Positions 8,075 through 18,100 of a stretch of DNA of 50,547 nucleotides are shown here, piece by piece. Origin of the DNA: an uncultured Bacteroidales bacterium (GTDB lineage Bacteria > Bacteroidota > Bacteroidia > Bacteroidales > Bacteroidaceae). Position 1 is the first letter of the stretch. Every line of letters begins with the position of its first letter. Under the pieces are notes generated by a model. That model saw only the letters and a program-made list of their open reading frames with translations. It made no database searches and was not told the origin of the DNA. The stretch is from positions 1 to 50,547 of the forward strand of contig CADCAG010000035.1 in the NCBI GenBank assembly GCA_902799355.1, read 5' to 3'. The position numbers and the translations under genes are program-made.

Positions 8075-9658
8075 TTACTTACCGTTTCTAATTAATTGCA
8101 ATGCACGATCCAGCTGGGTGTCCTTGCCAGTGCTTCTCAGCTGTTTGACGTCGAGGTCGACCTCGATGTCAGGGGTGACACCAACGCCTTCCAGTAGCTG
8201 ACCCTCGCGAGTGAACTGGGCCACCAGAGGCAGGTAGACATAGACGGGTGTCTTGCCCTCTTCGCCGATATGGCCAGTGTAGTTGTACGAGAAGTACTCA
8301 TTGCCTATCAGTCCGCACAAGCCACCCCACGTGCGCTTGCCTACTAAGGTGGCGTTGTCGATATACTTGGTGCTGAGCGACGTGATTTCGGCCATGCTCA
8401 CAGAGCTGCAGTTGGCCAACACCACGATGGGTTCCGTGATAATGGCATGCTCCTCATTCATGGTCGGGAAATAGGAAGGCATCAGAGGCGAGTAGTCCAG
8501 ACGGCCAGTGCCACGCTTGTAGCGCGCCTTGCCGATTTCGAAACCACCACTGGGAATCAAGGAGCCTATCACATAGTTGAAGTCGTACATGGAACCACCA
8601 CCATTGTTTCTGACGTCGACGATGACGCCACCCAGCTTGCCCGTCTTGTGCAGCTCCTGGATGGTGTTGAACCAAGCGTTCCAGACCTCCTCCATCTTTT
8701 TGATGTAGGCTAAGGTAGCCGCGCTGGCATTGGGGAACCCTTCCTTGGTATATTCCTCATTCAGATAGTATGACAGACAGAAATCGCTGAAATACAGATA
8801 GGCGATATTACCCTTCAGCAAGGCAAAGCTGATCTTCATGCCATTGTCGTAGAAGTTCTCGTCGATAGGGTCGAAGCCGGGAATATTCAGATAGGCATAA
8901 CGGTTGGCCAACTCATTGTACAGCGCGATGCCCTCCTTGCTGCCTACAACCTCCTCCAGCTGTTTGTCCAGCTCTTTCAGCACCTTCAGCATGTCTACCT
9001 CTGCGGCAGTCGGTGTGGTCAGCTTCTCCAAGGCGGCGATGCTGTCGTTGATCCATTGCTGACCAGACTTCTCCGTGTCAGTGAACTTCTCAAGGAGATC
9101 GTCACTGGCGGTAGAGTACTCCAGATAGATAGGGGTGCCGTCCTCGTCGAGCTCTATCTCGCCATTGGCCTTATTGGCGTAGTATTTCAGCGTAGGCGGG
9201 GTGTTGTAGACAGCCACAAACTCGGGGCGTTGTAAGTTGCGCTCACCGCTGGGCGATATGGTGACAAATTTGCCCGTCTTGTGGTTCTTCACCTTCACGT
9301 TCATGTGGCCATCGTGCAACGGACTGAGCACCTCTTTCAACAGATTCCCCAGCTGCTCGTTAGTGACCTCCTCCAGCTTGTCGAGGGCCTCAAACTGTGG
9401 CAGATACTTGTCGTAGACGGCGTCCCAGTCCAGTCCGTGGTCTCTTTCGTAGTCCCACAGCGCATAGTGCTGGTTCAGACCATTCCACAATACCTTGAAC
9501 TTGCCGGCATAGCTGGTCTCGGCTTCGCCAAACGACAGCTGGTCTTGGCGGCCGTAGCTCACCAGCGTGTCGCTCTGTTCACGGCATGCACCCAATGTCA
9601 GTAACAGGAGTCCTGCTCCCATGATAGATAATATCTTGTGCTTCATCATCTTCGTCAT
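8075..9658 (-). CDS. S41 family peptidase lipoprotein (C-terminal processing protease-like)
   Basis: A 527-aa lipoprotein with lipobox LGAC (residues 22-25 region) and an S41 peptidase fold. Visible motifs are HDGHMNVKV in the N-terminal part, VIVDVRNNGGGS, and the catalytic block NCSSVSMAE with the probable nucleophile Ser421 (family pattern S-x-x-E around the Ser). The family cleaves C-terminal regions of proteins or peptides. Its ATG shares one base with the stop codon of the upstream barrel gene (TAATG), so translation is coupled. No PDZ domain is obvious. Confidence 0.85.
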   Translation of the reverse strand: MTKMMKHKILSIMGAGLLLLTLGACREQSDTLVSYGRQDQLSFGEAETSYAGKFKVLWNGLNQHYALWDYERDHGLDWDAVYDKYLPQFEALDKLEEVTNEQLGNLLKEVLSPLHDGHMNVKVKNHKTGKFVTISPSGERNLQRPEFVAVYNTPPTLKYYANKANGEIELDEDGTPIYLEYSTASDDLLEKFTDTEKSGQQWINDSIAALEKLTTPTAAEVDMLKVLKELDKQLEEVVGSKEGIALYNELANRYAYLNIPGFDPIDENFYDNGMKISFALLKGNIAYLYFSDFCLSYYLNEEYTKEGFPNASAATLAYIKKMEEVWNAWFNTIQELHKTGKLGGVIVDVRNNGGGSMYDFNYVIGSLIPSGGFEIGKARYKRGTGRLDYSPLMPSYFPTMNEEHAIITEPIVVLANCSSVSMAEITSLSTKYIDNATLVGKRTWGGLCGLIGNEYFSYNYTGHIGEEGKTPVYVYLPLVAQFTREGQLLEGVGVTPDIEVDLDVKQLRSTGKDTQLDRALQLIRNGK

Positions 9659-10317
9659 TAAAATTTGTAGTTCACTCCTGCCTGAATGGCAATAGTACTG
9701 TTATAGCGATAGTCTTTCACTTTCATATACTGCTTCTGGACGCTCGTCGTGCTATGGTAGTAGCGAGCCTCCACCTGGGCAGCCCAGCGATTGGCAAAGC
9801 GGTATTCCAAGCCCACGCCAGCCACGAGACCACAGTCCCAGCGCTGGTCGCGATCGTCGTCGAACTCCACCTTCTCGCTGAACGAGTAGTATTTATCGGT
9901 GAACATATTCATATCATAGCCCTCACGATGGCTGCTCAGCCAGTAGCCGCCATAGACACCCAGGTTGACGAAGCCACGCAGCTTCTCGCCACCCACGCTC
10001 AACGAAGCCATGACGGGCAGTTGCAGATAGTCGTTGAAATACTTGTAGCTGATGGGCATCCTGTCGCGATGGTGGCGATAGTTCTTCTGCGTCCAGTTCA
10101 GGTCGGCCCTGATACCCAACCAGTCCGTCACATCATACTGTCCGGTAATACCCATGGTGGCACCCCAGCGACCCTGCAACTGCCAGTCGCTCTCATACTG
10201 TTTGTCCATCGTGTACGTGTTGTAGTCCGTACCTGCTGTCACACCCACACGCCATTGGGCGTGGACTGCCATCGACAGCATCAATGCACAAACCAGAATC
10301 ATTTTTCTCTTTTTCAT
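9658..10317 (-). CDS. Outer-membrane beta-barrel protein (PorT family-like)
   Basis: A 219-aa secreted protein with signal peptide MKKRKMILVCALMLSMAVHAQ, followed by amphipathic beta-strands (RVGVTAGTDYNTYT, DWLGIRADLNWTQKNY, DYLQLPVMASLSVG) and the C-terminal strand STIAIQAGVNYKF. The LQLPVM pattern is typical of Bacteroidetes PorT-like barrels. First gene of the minus-strand operon, coupled by a one-base overlap to the S41 peptidase gene. It is a distant paralogue of the barrel at the operon's other end. Confidence 0.85.
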   Translation of the reverse strand: MKKRKMILVCALMLSMAVHAQWRVGVTAGTDYNTYTMDKQYESDWQLQGRWGATMGITGQYDVTDWLGIRADLNWTQKNYRHHRDRMPISYKYFNDYLQLPVMASLSVGGEKLRGFVNLGVYGGYWLSSHREGYDMNMFTDKYYSFSEKVEFDDDRDQRWDCGLVAGVGLEYRFANRWAAQVEARYYHSTTSVQKQYMKVKDYRYNSTIAIQAGVNYKF

Positions 10318-10355
10318 TGGTAACTGTTTTTATGATATATTGATTTAATACGATG

Positions 10356-10363
10356 CAAAGATA
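10356..10363 (-). promoter_or_regulatory. -7 box of the barrel/peptidase operon
   Basis: TATCTTTG on the minus strand, 38 bases before the ATG at 10317. The rest of the gap 10364-10594 carries no convincing gene; a weak 6-bp hairpin at 10527-10546 lacks a T run. Confidence 0.55.
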
Positions 10364-10594
10364 CAAATTATTTTCCTAAAAACATTATATTGATGTTCTT
10401 TTACTTCCATTTTTTTCAAATTTTGTCGCTCTTCAGAAGGAGTCCTCTGTCGAGTTATTGCCAGATGAGTCGTCCCTGTTGCCAGACCAGGGCATGTCCG
10501 TTTCTGATGCGCTCAATAGCAAACTACAGTGTATGGTATAACACTGCAAAAACGGGGGAATATACTTTTTCTTCTTCATCTTCATTTTTCGCTT

Positions 10595-13500
10595 TTATGG
10601 GATTAGTACCTTTTTCCCGTTATGGATGTATACACCCTTGGTTGTCGGTTGACGGTCACTTGCTATGCGAAGCCCCTCCAACGTGTACCAAGCATCGTCG
10701 TTGGCAGATTCGCGGTTCACCTTATTATTGGCGGTGATCTCCTCGTCGTCACAGATTTCCAGCAGTCTGCTGTTCTGAACCTTGTTGACCGTCAGATAGG
10801 CACGGTAAGGAGGAATCTTCTTCGTCCCTTTATAGATGTAGAAGCCCACCTTGCCCTCTTTGTTGCGCCCTAAGGTCAAGCAGCCACCGTCAATGGCCTG
10901 CGATTGGTTGACTGTCAGTCCGTCGCGACCCGTTCCGTCCAGCAGGTTCAGGTACATCGGAATTTCTGGCTGTTTAGCTTCTTCCAAGGGATACAACTTG
11001 TATTTACCAGCTACTGTCGCCTGTATAACAACGGGGGTCAGCATGGGCACCTTGTTGCTGATTTTGCGCAATACTATCTTCTCATCACTCTTCTTGGTAT
11101 TTTCCTTATCAACGATATAGGCCGTAAGACCTGCCGGCAGCTGGGTGTCGAAACCGATATACATCGTAGCCCAATAGCAGTCTTTTTCGCTATCCAAGCT
11201 GTTGGCGCTGACCTCCAGTTCGAAGTAGCGTTTCAGCTTGCCAGCCAGCTGGTAAGCACTCCAGCAATCAGCACCTTTGAACTGTTCCAAGAGGTAACCC
11301 TTGCCCACACCTGTCTGTGCCTCACTGCGCTGGTCTTCCGACAGCTCGTTGGTGGCATCTTTCACATAGATGGTCATCAGTTCGCCTGTGGATGACGTAA
11401 TGCCGCCTTCAGCCAATTCGGTATAGCTGTTATAGTCTGGCGCATCGAGATAGATATTGGTAGCGCCATTCACCTTATAGATAGCATTGCTATTGATGCG
11501 CTCAACGGTTCCGCTGAGGGTGATATCAGCATCCGTACGTCCATTGGGGTAGCACACCAGCTGGTTGCCTTCTTTGGTCATCAACACGCCACCGCGTGCC
11601 TCCATCGTCGGGTGGCGCTTCTCTGTGGAGAAGTTCTCGATGGCCGAACCGTTGAAGGGGTGACTGGCACCCAGCGAGGTAATGCTGACGGGAATGGTGA
11701 AGCTGGCAAGACTGCTACAGCCATAGAAGAGGTCGTCATCGAGTGTCCTTATCTTCGCGGGTAACGTCACTTCCTTTAGGTTTGCCTTATCCCGAAACAC
11801 CGTATTCAAGTCATCGACCGACTTGAAATAGCGCAGCTCGGGGAACTTCTGTATCGCATTAGCATAGGTCGACTGGGTGTCCATGGCCGAGGCGAAAGTG
11901 GAAGAGCCTACACCCATCACTTCGCTGAGGTTCACCTTGCCATCGTGGTTGCTGTCAAAGGCTGCCACGCAAAAATCATTGGTATTATTGTCCTCAAACG
12001 GGATGCCTGGCGTAAAGCCCGAGAGCACGGTAATAGGCGTGAGAATCTTGGCTTCGCCCAGTGTTCTGACGAGGTGGGTGCGCTCGGCTCGGAGGGGTTC
12101 CATTAATTCCAGGTCGCTAATCACGTTGATAACGGAAGCATCAGCCATTTTCCAATTGGCAGCCCCACGCTCGAAGTCGGTTATCAGCTCCAACGTCTCC
12201 AGCGTGTTGCTGGCCGTAGTATAGATGGGCAGTGCGAGCAGTTTGCCATAATCGGTATCGGCAAATGTCTTCAGCATGGGGAAGCGCCCTTCTACTGACA
12301 CCCACTTGTCCTCATTGGCAAACAGCGTACCGTTGGTCATGGCAGCTACAGACAGTCCACCGTAATACGACTCAGTAGGTGTAAAGCCATCCATATAGCC
12401 TGTGGGATAGTAGAGTTGGCTGTTTTCAAAGGTCTCTGCTGAAGGGTTGGTAGTGCCTATGCCATCAGTAGGTTCGCCGTTGTTGAGCAATAGTACCCGA
12501 TGGATGCGCCCCATACTGGATGCAGCAACGGGAGCAAACGCAAAATTGATGGCTGGTTTTTCACTGTCATCAACAGCATAGTGGCCCGATATGGAAAAAA
12601 CACAGTCTTCGATGGTCGCATACTGTGAGTTACCATTGTCTAGTTTTTCCGCAAAAACGCCGCTGGTTGTCATATTATTGTATTTGCGCCCCAGCACACC
12701 ATCGACGAGACAGTTGCGGATGACAGCATTGCCGCTGACCGTTTTTGCGAACAGGGCAGCCCACAGGTAACCAGACTCGGGAGCAGGAGTACCCACATAG
12801 GTGTTGACGAAGGCGATGTTCTCTATCGACGCATCATCCACCAAGGTAGTGAAGATGCCAAAGGAGTTGTCCAGCCACATGCCGTGCACTGCATGGCCAT
12901 CACCATTGAGATGACCTTTCCAGTCGAAGGCATCAGTGGCGGAATTACGATTCCACTTGTATTTCCCGTCTTTAGGCGTGCCCGTATCGGAGAGCAGGTC
13001 GTCGTTGAACCAGATATCCTGTGTCAGTTTGTAGTAGGTGTTAGCCTCGTTCTGAAGGATTATTCGTGCAAACTGTCCAGCATTATGGATAAGGTAGGGA
13101 TTCGGCTCCGTTCCTTCGCCATCGAAGGTCGTAAAAAACTCGCCGTCCCATTGACGATTGTTATGTACGATGTTGAGTAGCATCTGTTTCGACAGGGAAG
13201 TCGCTGCATCGCTGATGGTCAGCATCACATAGCCCGACTCGGCAGGGGTGGCCGTACTTCCTGCCACTGTCAGCACCTTCTGACCTGTAGGCAGACTGTA
13301 GGAAGCTGTGTGACTATTGCCACTCTTGCTGGTCATCGTGAGGGGATTGTCCACATGGTAGGCAAATTGGCCATTCGTGAGACAGGCTGGTACGGAGGTC
13401 AGCCAAGCATAATTGGGTAGGAGCGTTGCCCTGAAGAAATTAGTATCGTCTTGCCCTGTGACTGTGAGCGCCTTTTTTATGACATCGTCGCTCAAAGATC

Positions 13501-15088
13501 CTGTTTCTGCATTACTTGACTCATCGTTTTTGATGGTAATACGAGGGTAGAATCCATCTGCACAAACCCACTGGATAGCTCTAACGTCATCACTGCTCTC
13601 GTTGTAATAGACATTCTTCATGGATTTCAGTTTTTCCTCGTCGTCAAAGCTTGGCTCTGTGCCACCCGTCAGCGAATAATAAGTCATAGCAATACCATTA
13701 TGTTCGTATTCCAAGTAGTTTAAGAGGTTCCTATCATAATGGCAGTATACCGGATCGTCGCGGATGCCATCGGTACTTTGATGGAGTGGCGACGTGTAAT
13801 TACTGCTGGTGGATGCCTGTATGGTGCCAAGGCAGAGCGAGTTGATGACATCTTCTTCTGATGAACGAGCTGCCAGACCACCACAGTATGTTGAGTTGGT
13901 GCCATCGAGGTGACCACTGAACACGCAGTCGTGTATCTGCGCATTGAAGGTCTTGCCGTTCATGCTGCGCGATTCGTTCTTGCCCACGATGCCGCCCACG
14001 TTGTACCCACCAGTAGCTGTCACCATGCTGACGCAGGCGATGATGTTACCCATATTACGTCCGCAGATGCCTGCTGCCGTGCCGTCAGTACCTGCTGTGA
14101 CAGAACCTGACGAGGCACATGCCTCGATATTGCCTTCGTTGGTGCCACAGATGCCGCCAGCGTGGTAGTAGTCTATTTCGTCCTTGGTAACTGTCAGATT
14201 CACATCGGCCGTACAGTCGTAGACAAAAGTCTCCAGGGGCACAGCTACACTGTGGTCAGTAAGGTATTTCCAGTAAAACAAGAAACTGGAGTCATAGCCG
14301 TGGATGTATCCCACGATACCACCCACATCGAAGGCGCCCTTCAGGTTTGATGTGAGGTTGGTATGACAGTGATAGATGCTGACGGGGTTGTCAGCATAGC
14401 CCACCAGTCCGCCCAGACTGCTTCGTGTGCCTGTGTCACCAATCTCTCCGTTGATGCTTCCACTCGCATTACAATTATAGATGGCACCATAGATTGTTAG
14501 ATTCGTGCCTCTATAATAGGATAGTTCACCGCAGAGTAGTCCTGCACACAACCAGCGTGTGGAGAATTCGTGGTTGTCCTGATTGATGGTGATGGACGAC
14601 TCGCTAATGTTCAGGTCCCAGATGATAGCTTCGCAGTATCCGAAGAGTCCATAGTAGTAAGACTTGCTGTCTTCTCCATTGATGACACTGATATGCATGT
14701 CGCTGATGGTATGGTTGCCACCTCTGAAATAGCCTCTGAAGGGGTGGTCTTTGTCAACGCCGATGGGCATCCAGTGGCTGTTATACAGGTTGAGATTATT
14801 TCTCAACAAAAAGTATTTGCCTTCAGCTGTCCATCCTTTCCTGTTGACCCAATAGGCCAGACATGCCAACTGCAACTCTGTATCAATGAGATAAGGATCA
14901 TTCTGTGCTCCTGTTCCACTGATGGGCCACTCAGGATTGGCCCACGTTAAGAACTCTCCATTCTGATACCTGCTATAGAATCTGCTCTCCCAGTCGCCAT
15001 CGATATTAGTGTCCGTATTGTACTTGCCTGCCAGCAGTGGCAGACAGAGGAGGCTGAGGAGCCATATGCTGAAAAATCTTTGTTTCAT
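10595..15088 (-). CDS. Large secreted protein with GLUG repeats, EF-hand-like loop and BspA-type leucine-rich repeats
   Basis: A 1497-aa protein with signal peptide (MKQRFFSIWLLSLLCLPLLAG). Residues about 220-410 carry several GLUG-type motifs (GGLVGYA, GGIVGYI, GGICGTN, AGICGRN, GGIVGKN) found in surface adhesins. A dockerin/EF-hand-like calcium loop (DSNHDGKVNLSEV) lies near residue 1046. Leucine-rich repeats of the BspA/LRR_5 type (LKEVTLPAKIRTL, LFYGCSSLASFTIP) span about 1105-1210. The last 35 residues (YTLEGLRIASDRQPTTKGVY then NGKKVLIP) match a tail common on Bacteroidales secreted proteins and resembling a type IX secretion sorting signal. It lies 23 bases after the giant upstream gene, so the two are probably one operon. 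Role inferred: surface adhesion or protein-protein binding. Confidence 0.75.
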   Translation of the reverse strand: MKQRFFSIWLLSLLCLPLLAGKYNTDTNIDGDWESRFYSRYQNGEFLTWANPEWPISGTGAQNDPYLIDTELQLACLAYWVNRKGWTAEGKYFLLRNNLNLYNSHWMPIGVDKDHPFRGYFRGGNHTISDMHISVINGEDSKSYYYGLFGYCEAIIWDLNISESSITINQDNHEFSTRWLCAGLLCGELSYYRGTNLTIYGAIYNCNASGSINGEIGDTGTRSSLGGLVGYADNPVSIYHCHTNLTSNLKGAFDVGGIVGYIHGYDSSFLFYWKYLTDHSVAVPLETFVYDCTADVNLTVTKDEIDYYHAGGICGTNEGNIEACASSGSVTAGTDGTAAGICGRNMGNIIACVSMVTATGGYNVGGIVGKNESRSMNGKTFNAQIHDCVFSGHLDGTNSTYCGGLAARSSEEDVINSLCLGTIQASTSSNYTSPLHQSTDGIRDDPVYCHYDRNLLNYLEYEHNGIAMTYYSLTGGTEPSFDDEEKLKSMKNVYYNESSDDVRAIQWVCADGFYPRITIKNDESSNAETGSLSDDVIKKALTVTGQDDTNFFRATLLPNYAWLTSVPACLTNGQFAYHVDNPLTMTSKSGNSHTASYSLPTGQKVLTVAGSTATPAESGYVMLTISDAATSLSKQMLLNIVHNNRQWDGEFFTTFDGEGTEPNPYLIHNAGQFARIILQNEANTYYKLTQDIWFNDDLLSDTGTPKDGKYKWNRNSATDAFDWKGHLNGDGHAVHGMWLDNSFGIFTTLVDDASIENIAFVNTYVGTPAPESGYLWAALFAKTVSGNAVIRNCLVDGVLGRKYNNMTTSGVFAEKLDNGNSQYATIEDCVFSISGHYAVDDSEKPAINFAFAPVAASSMGRIHRVLLLNNGEPTDGIGTTNPSAETFENSQLYYPTGYMDGFTPTESYYGGLSVAAMTNGTLFANEDKWVSVEGRFPMLKTFADTDYGKLLALPIYTTASNTLETLELITDFERGAANWKMADASVINVISDLELMEPLRAERTHLVRTLGEAKILTPITVLSGFTPGIPFEDNNTNDFCVAAFDSNHDGKVNLSEVMGVGSSTFASAMDTQSTYANAIQKFPELRYFKSVDDLNTVFRDKANLKEVTLPAKIRTLDDDLFYGCSSLASFTIPVSITSLGASHPFNGSAIENFSTEKRHPTMEARGGVLMTKEGNQLVCYPNGRTDADITLSGTVERINSNAIYKVNGATNIYLDAPDYNSYTELAEGGITSSTGELMTIYVKDATNELSEDQRSEAQTGVGKGYLLEQFKGADCWSAYQLAGKLKRYFELEVSANSLDSEKDCYWATMYIGFDTQLPAGLTAYIVDKENTKKSDEKIVLRKISNKVPMLTPVVIQATVAGKYKLYPLEEAKQPEIPMYLNLLDGTGRDGLTVNQSQAIDGGCLTLGRNKEGKVGFYIYKGTKKIPPYRAYLTVNKVQNSRLLEICDDEEITANNKVNRESANDDAWYTLEGLRIASDRQPTTKGVYIHNGKKVLIP

Positions 15089-15111
15089 ACCTTATGATAT
15101 ATGCTGTGGAG

Positions 15112-18100
15112 TTAGAATGTAAACTTGAATATTTCCTGTCCAGTGCTCAGCAGGTAGACACCGTGCTGCTCCAACGGAACGAAGATGCGGCTCTGAGGGG
15201 TACTGTTCTGATATACAGGCATAGCGCTAGCATCGAAGATGCGCACGAAGTCGCCTTGTTCCAGTCCGCTAATCCAGACACCGCTGGCCTGTGCGGTGAC
15301 CTGTACCTTGTGTTCCTTGTCCTTAACCGTTTGCACAGGTAGTCCTGTGGTTTCGTCCAGTTCTGAGGGCAGCAGTTCCAAGACATAACGGTCATCGTAA
15401 CCCGAAATATTGGCGACGAGAGCATCCAGCGGGTTGTCAGCTTCCCCTGTCAGTTTCTCAGCAATGCGGTCATTGTAGACGTCGGCACGCAGATAGGCGT
15501 CGGTTTCTTCTTCCAGCCCCTCGACAGTTAGTTCCACATACGCCTTCCGCTCGCCGCCAATCCATTCAAAGTCACTGCCGTGGAGTATCACCTCCGCCGA
15601 AGATGAGATAGGCACGTCCGCCACGTTGTTGGGATAGAGTCCTACATGAAGGCTGTGGTTTTCATTCCACGGGGTATCGGAGTGGTCAACGATTTCGACA
15701 TAGACCGTATTCTTAGTACCTTCTACCGTATGGCTGAGCAGGCGGCACTCGATGTCGCAGATGCCTGGAGATAGTTCTGTCCTGCTATAGTCGGCAGCCT
15801 TGGTACGGCGTGTTGCACTGCGGTGAGGAGCTTTGGTGATGGTACTCAAATCTTCGAAGGTTGCCGTCAGGTCGTGTGCCTTCAAGAATCCGTCAAAGTT
15901 CTGGGGCAGCGTGTAGTTGACAGTGATAGCCTTGTTGGAGAAGGGACTGATAAATAGGTCTGACACCTCAAACTTCTGATTGTTGATATAGCCATTGACG
16001 GCAACGATAGGCGTGGTACCGGTATTATATACGTTAACGGTGACGGGCATTGTCTCCGAGCCTATCATGGACAGCTGAGAGTAGGTGAGCGTGTAGTTGA
16101 AGTCTTCGTAGAAATCAACGGTGTTACGCATCAGGTACGACTCCTTATTGCTATCGTCGCCCAATGTGTAGAGGGCAGATATCTTCATATTGTCCATATA
16201 CACGTCATAGCTGTTGAGTCTCAGCGTGTCGAGCGTGCTGGCTATTGTGATATGAGGAGTGGCTTGCAGGTTCTCGTTCATGAAGATGCGTGAGCAGTTC
16301 AGCATGGTCTGTTCGTCGTCGGTAAGCAGCACATTACCACCCTGTCGGATGCCGTTGCCCTGCTTCTTCCATACGACAGCAAAGTCGTGGACATAACGCA
16401 AGTTCTTGTCTGATACTAGGCGTACGCTCTGTGGGTTGTACTGCCAGATATCCAGGTCTACGCCATAGCCTGTATATTGACCTCGCATGTTGATTTCCTT
16501 GACATAGATATCATTGCTCAGCGAGTCAACCTTGTGCAGGATGCCTATATAAGGATTCTCGCCTATCATGTCGAGTGAGAAGTCTTCAGGCACATTATGG
16601 TCGACGGTCGCAGGCAACAAGGGTTTGCCAAGTGGCTTACAGAGGTAGCGTAACTGCATGTCTTCGCTGTCCTTTGGCATCAGGTTGACCACTGTCAACA
16701 CGGTGTCGTTGCTCATAATCACTTGGTAATTTCTGACAATATCCTCTTCTGACAGTTTCATGATGCTCTCAGGAGCACTCCATTGCTCGCCGTCGAATAC
16801 CGACAGCATCAGGTCGCCAGCAAAAGAACGGTAGGCTAATGTGTGATAGCGAGTGTCTTCAGGCACATTGTAGTGTCCGCGTTTCCATACGCAAGCAGCC
16901 TTGCCTGAACTGTTAGCACCCTGGGAAGTGACATTGACACCCAGCGCCGCAACAGGTTCTATATCTACTACGCTTTCGTCATAGGCTATCACACGACGTG
17001 TCCATTGGCCATTGCTCTCGCGATGGTTGGCAGTGATGCGCTTGAAGTGTGACAGCTCCGTATCGGTAATCAGCGGAGTGGCAGAAGCCTGTTCTTCAGC
17101 TGTGATGTTGCGACTCATCTCCTCATACACCACGATACCTTCCTCTCCAAGTTTGTCGGCCTGCAGGTTCTCCATGCGATGACCGTCAGAAGGCAGCTTC
17201 GTACCACTCTGCAGGGTGATTTCAGCAGCAGGAACATCTTCACCCTGATTCTGGATGCGGAATTCCATCATGTTGTCGTCATTGATGTCACTGGCACCTT
17301 GCTGGTGGCTGAGCACCATGTGCTCGTCGCCCATGAAGAAAGGTGTAGCACTTAAACCGACATTCTCAAGCAGCCGCTCGCCGAAGTTGAATCCCTCAGC
17401 ATCTTCTGCACGGTGTGAGGCCGCCAGCCGGGGCGTGAGGCTGCGACGCGTCAGCGACGGCCATCGAGGAGCCATGCTAGGTCTCAGCGCAGGGACTTTA
17501 TTGGGACCTTTGTAGTTGGGATATGAGGGTATCATGGGGTTGTCAGCAGCATCAGGTAAGTAGAAGTATCTTCCTATCTTGCCTGCTTTACGGCCTCGTA
17601 TGCGAGTAAGCATGAGAAGCTGTACATCATAATATATCTCTGCCGCTCCCATCACCAGGAAGGTACCGCCATTGTCAAGTCTCTTTTCGAAGGGCCATAC
17701 TAAGCCATATTTGAAAGAAGCCTTCACGCCTGCACGTCCTCCAGCTTGTGCTTTAAACATTCGCGTCAAGTTACTACTATTACTATCTTTCTCGCTTGGC
17801 TCAGACTGCCCGAAAGATGTTTTAACCATAACTCCCGCACCAGCTTTAGCAGTAGCCTCAAAGGTGAAAAAGAAACCATATTGGCGGAAATAGATTTCAT
17901 TATTGTCATTGAGAAAGTTGTAGGTCTTCAACCCCAACGTGCCTTGTACATATGCTGAGGCATTAGCATGGAATATCAAACGGATAGGAATTTTTTTGCT
18001 CATGTTATCAGCATTCCACCCAATAAACTCATATATCTTATGAGTCCAGTCGCTGCTATATGCGGCGAAAGCACCCAATCCAATCGTTCCATCAAGGCTT

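Noticed and set aside
10527-10546. CAGTGT/ACACTG hairpin as terminator of the GLUG-protein gene
   Set aside because: The stem is only 6 bp and no T run follows on either strand at the right distance.
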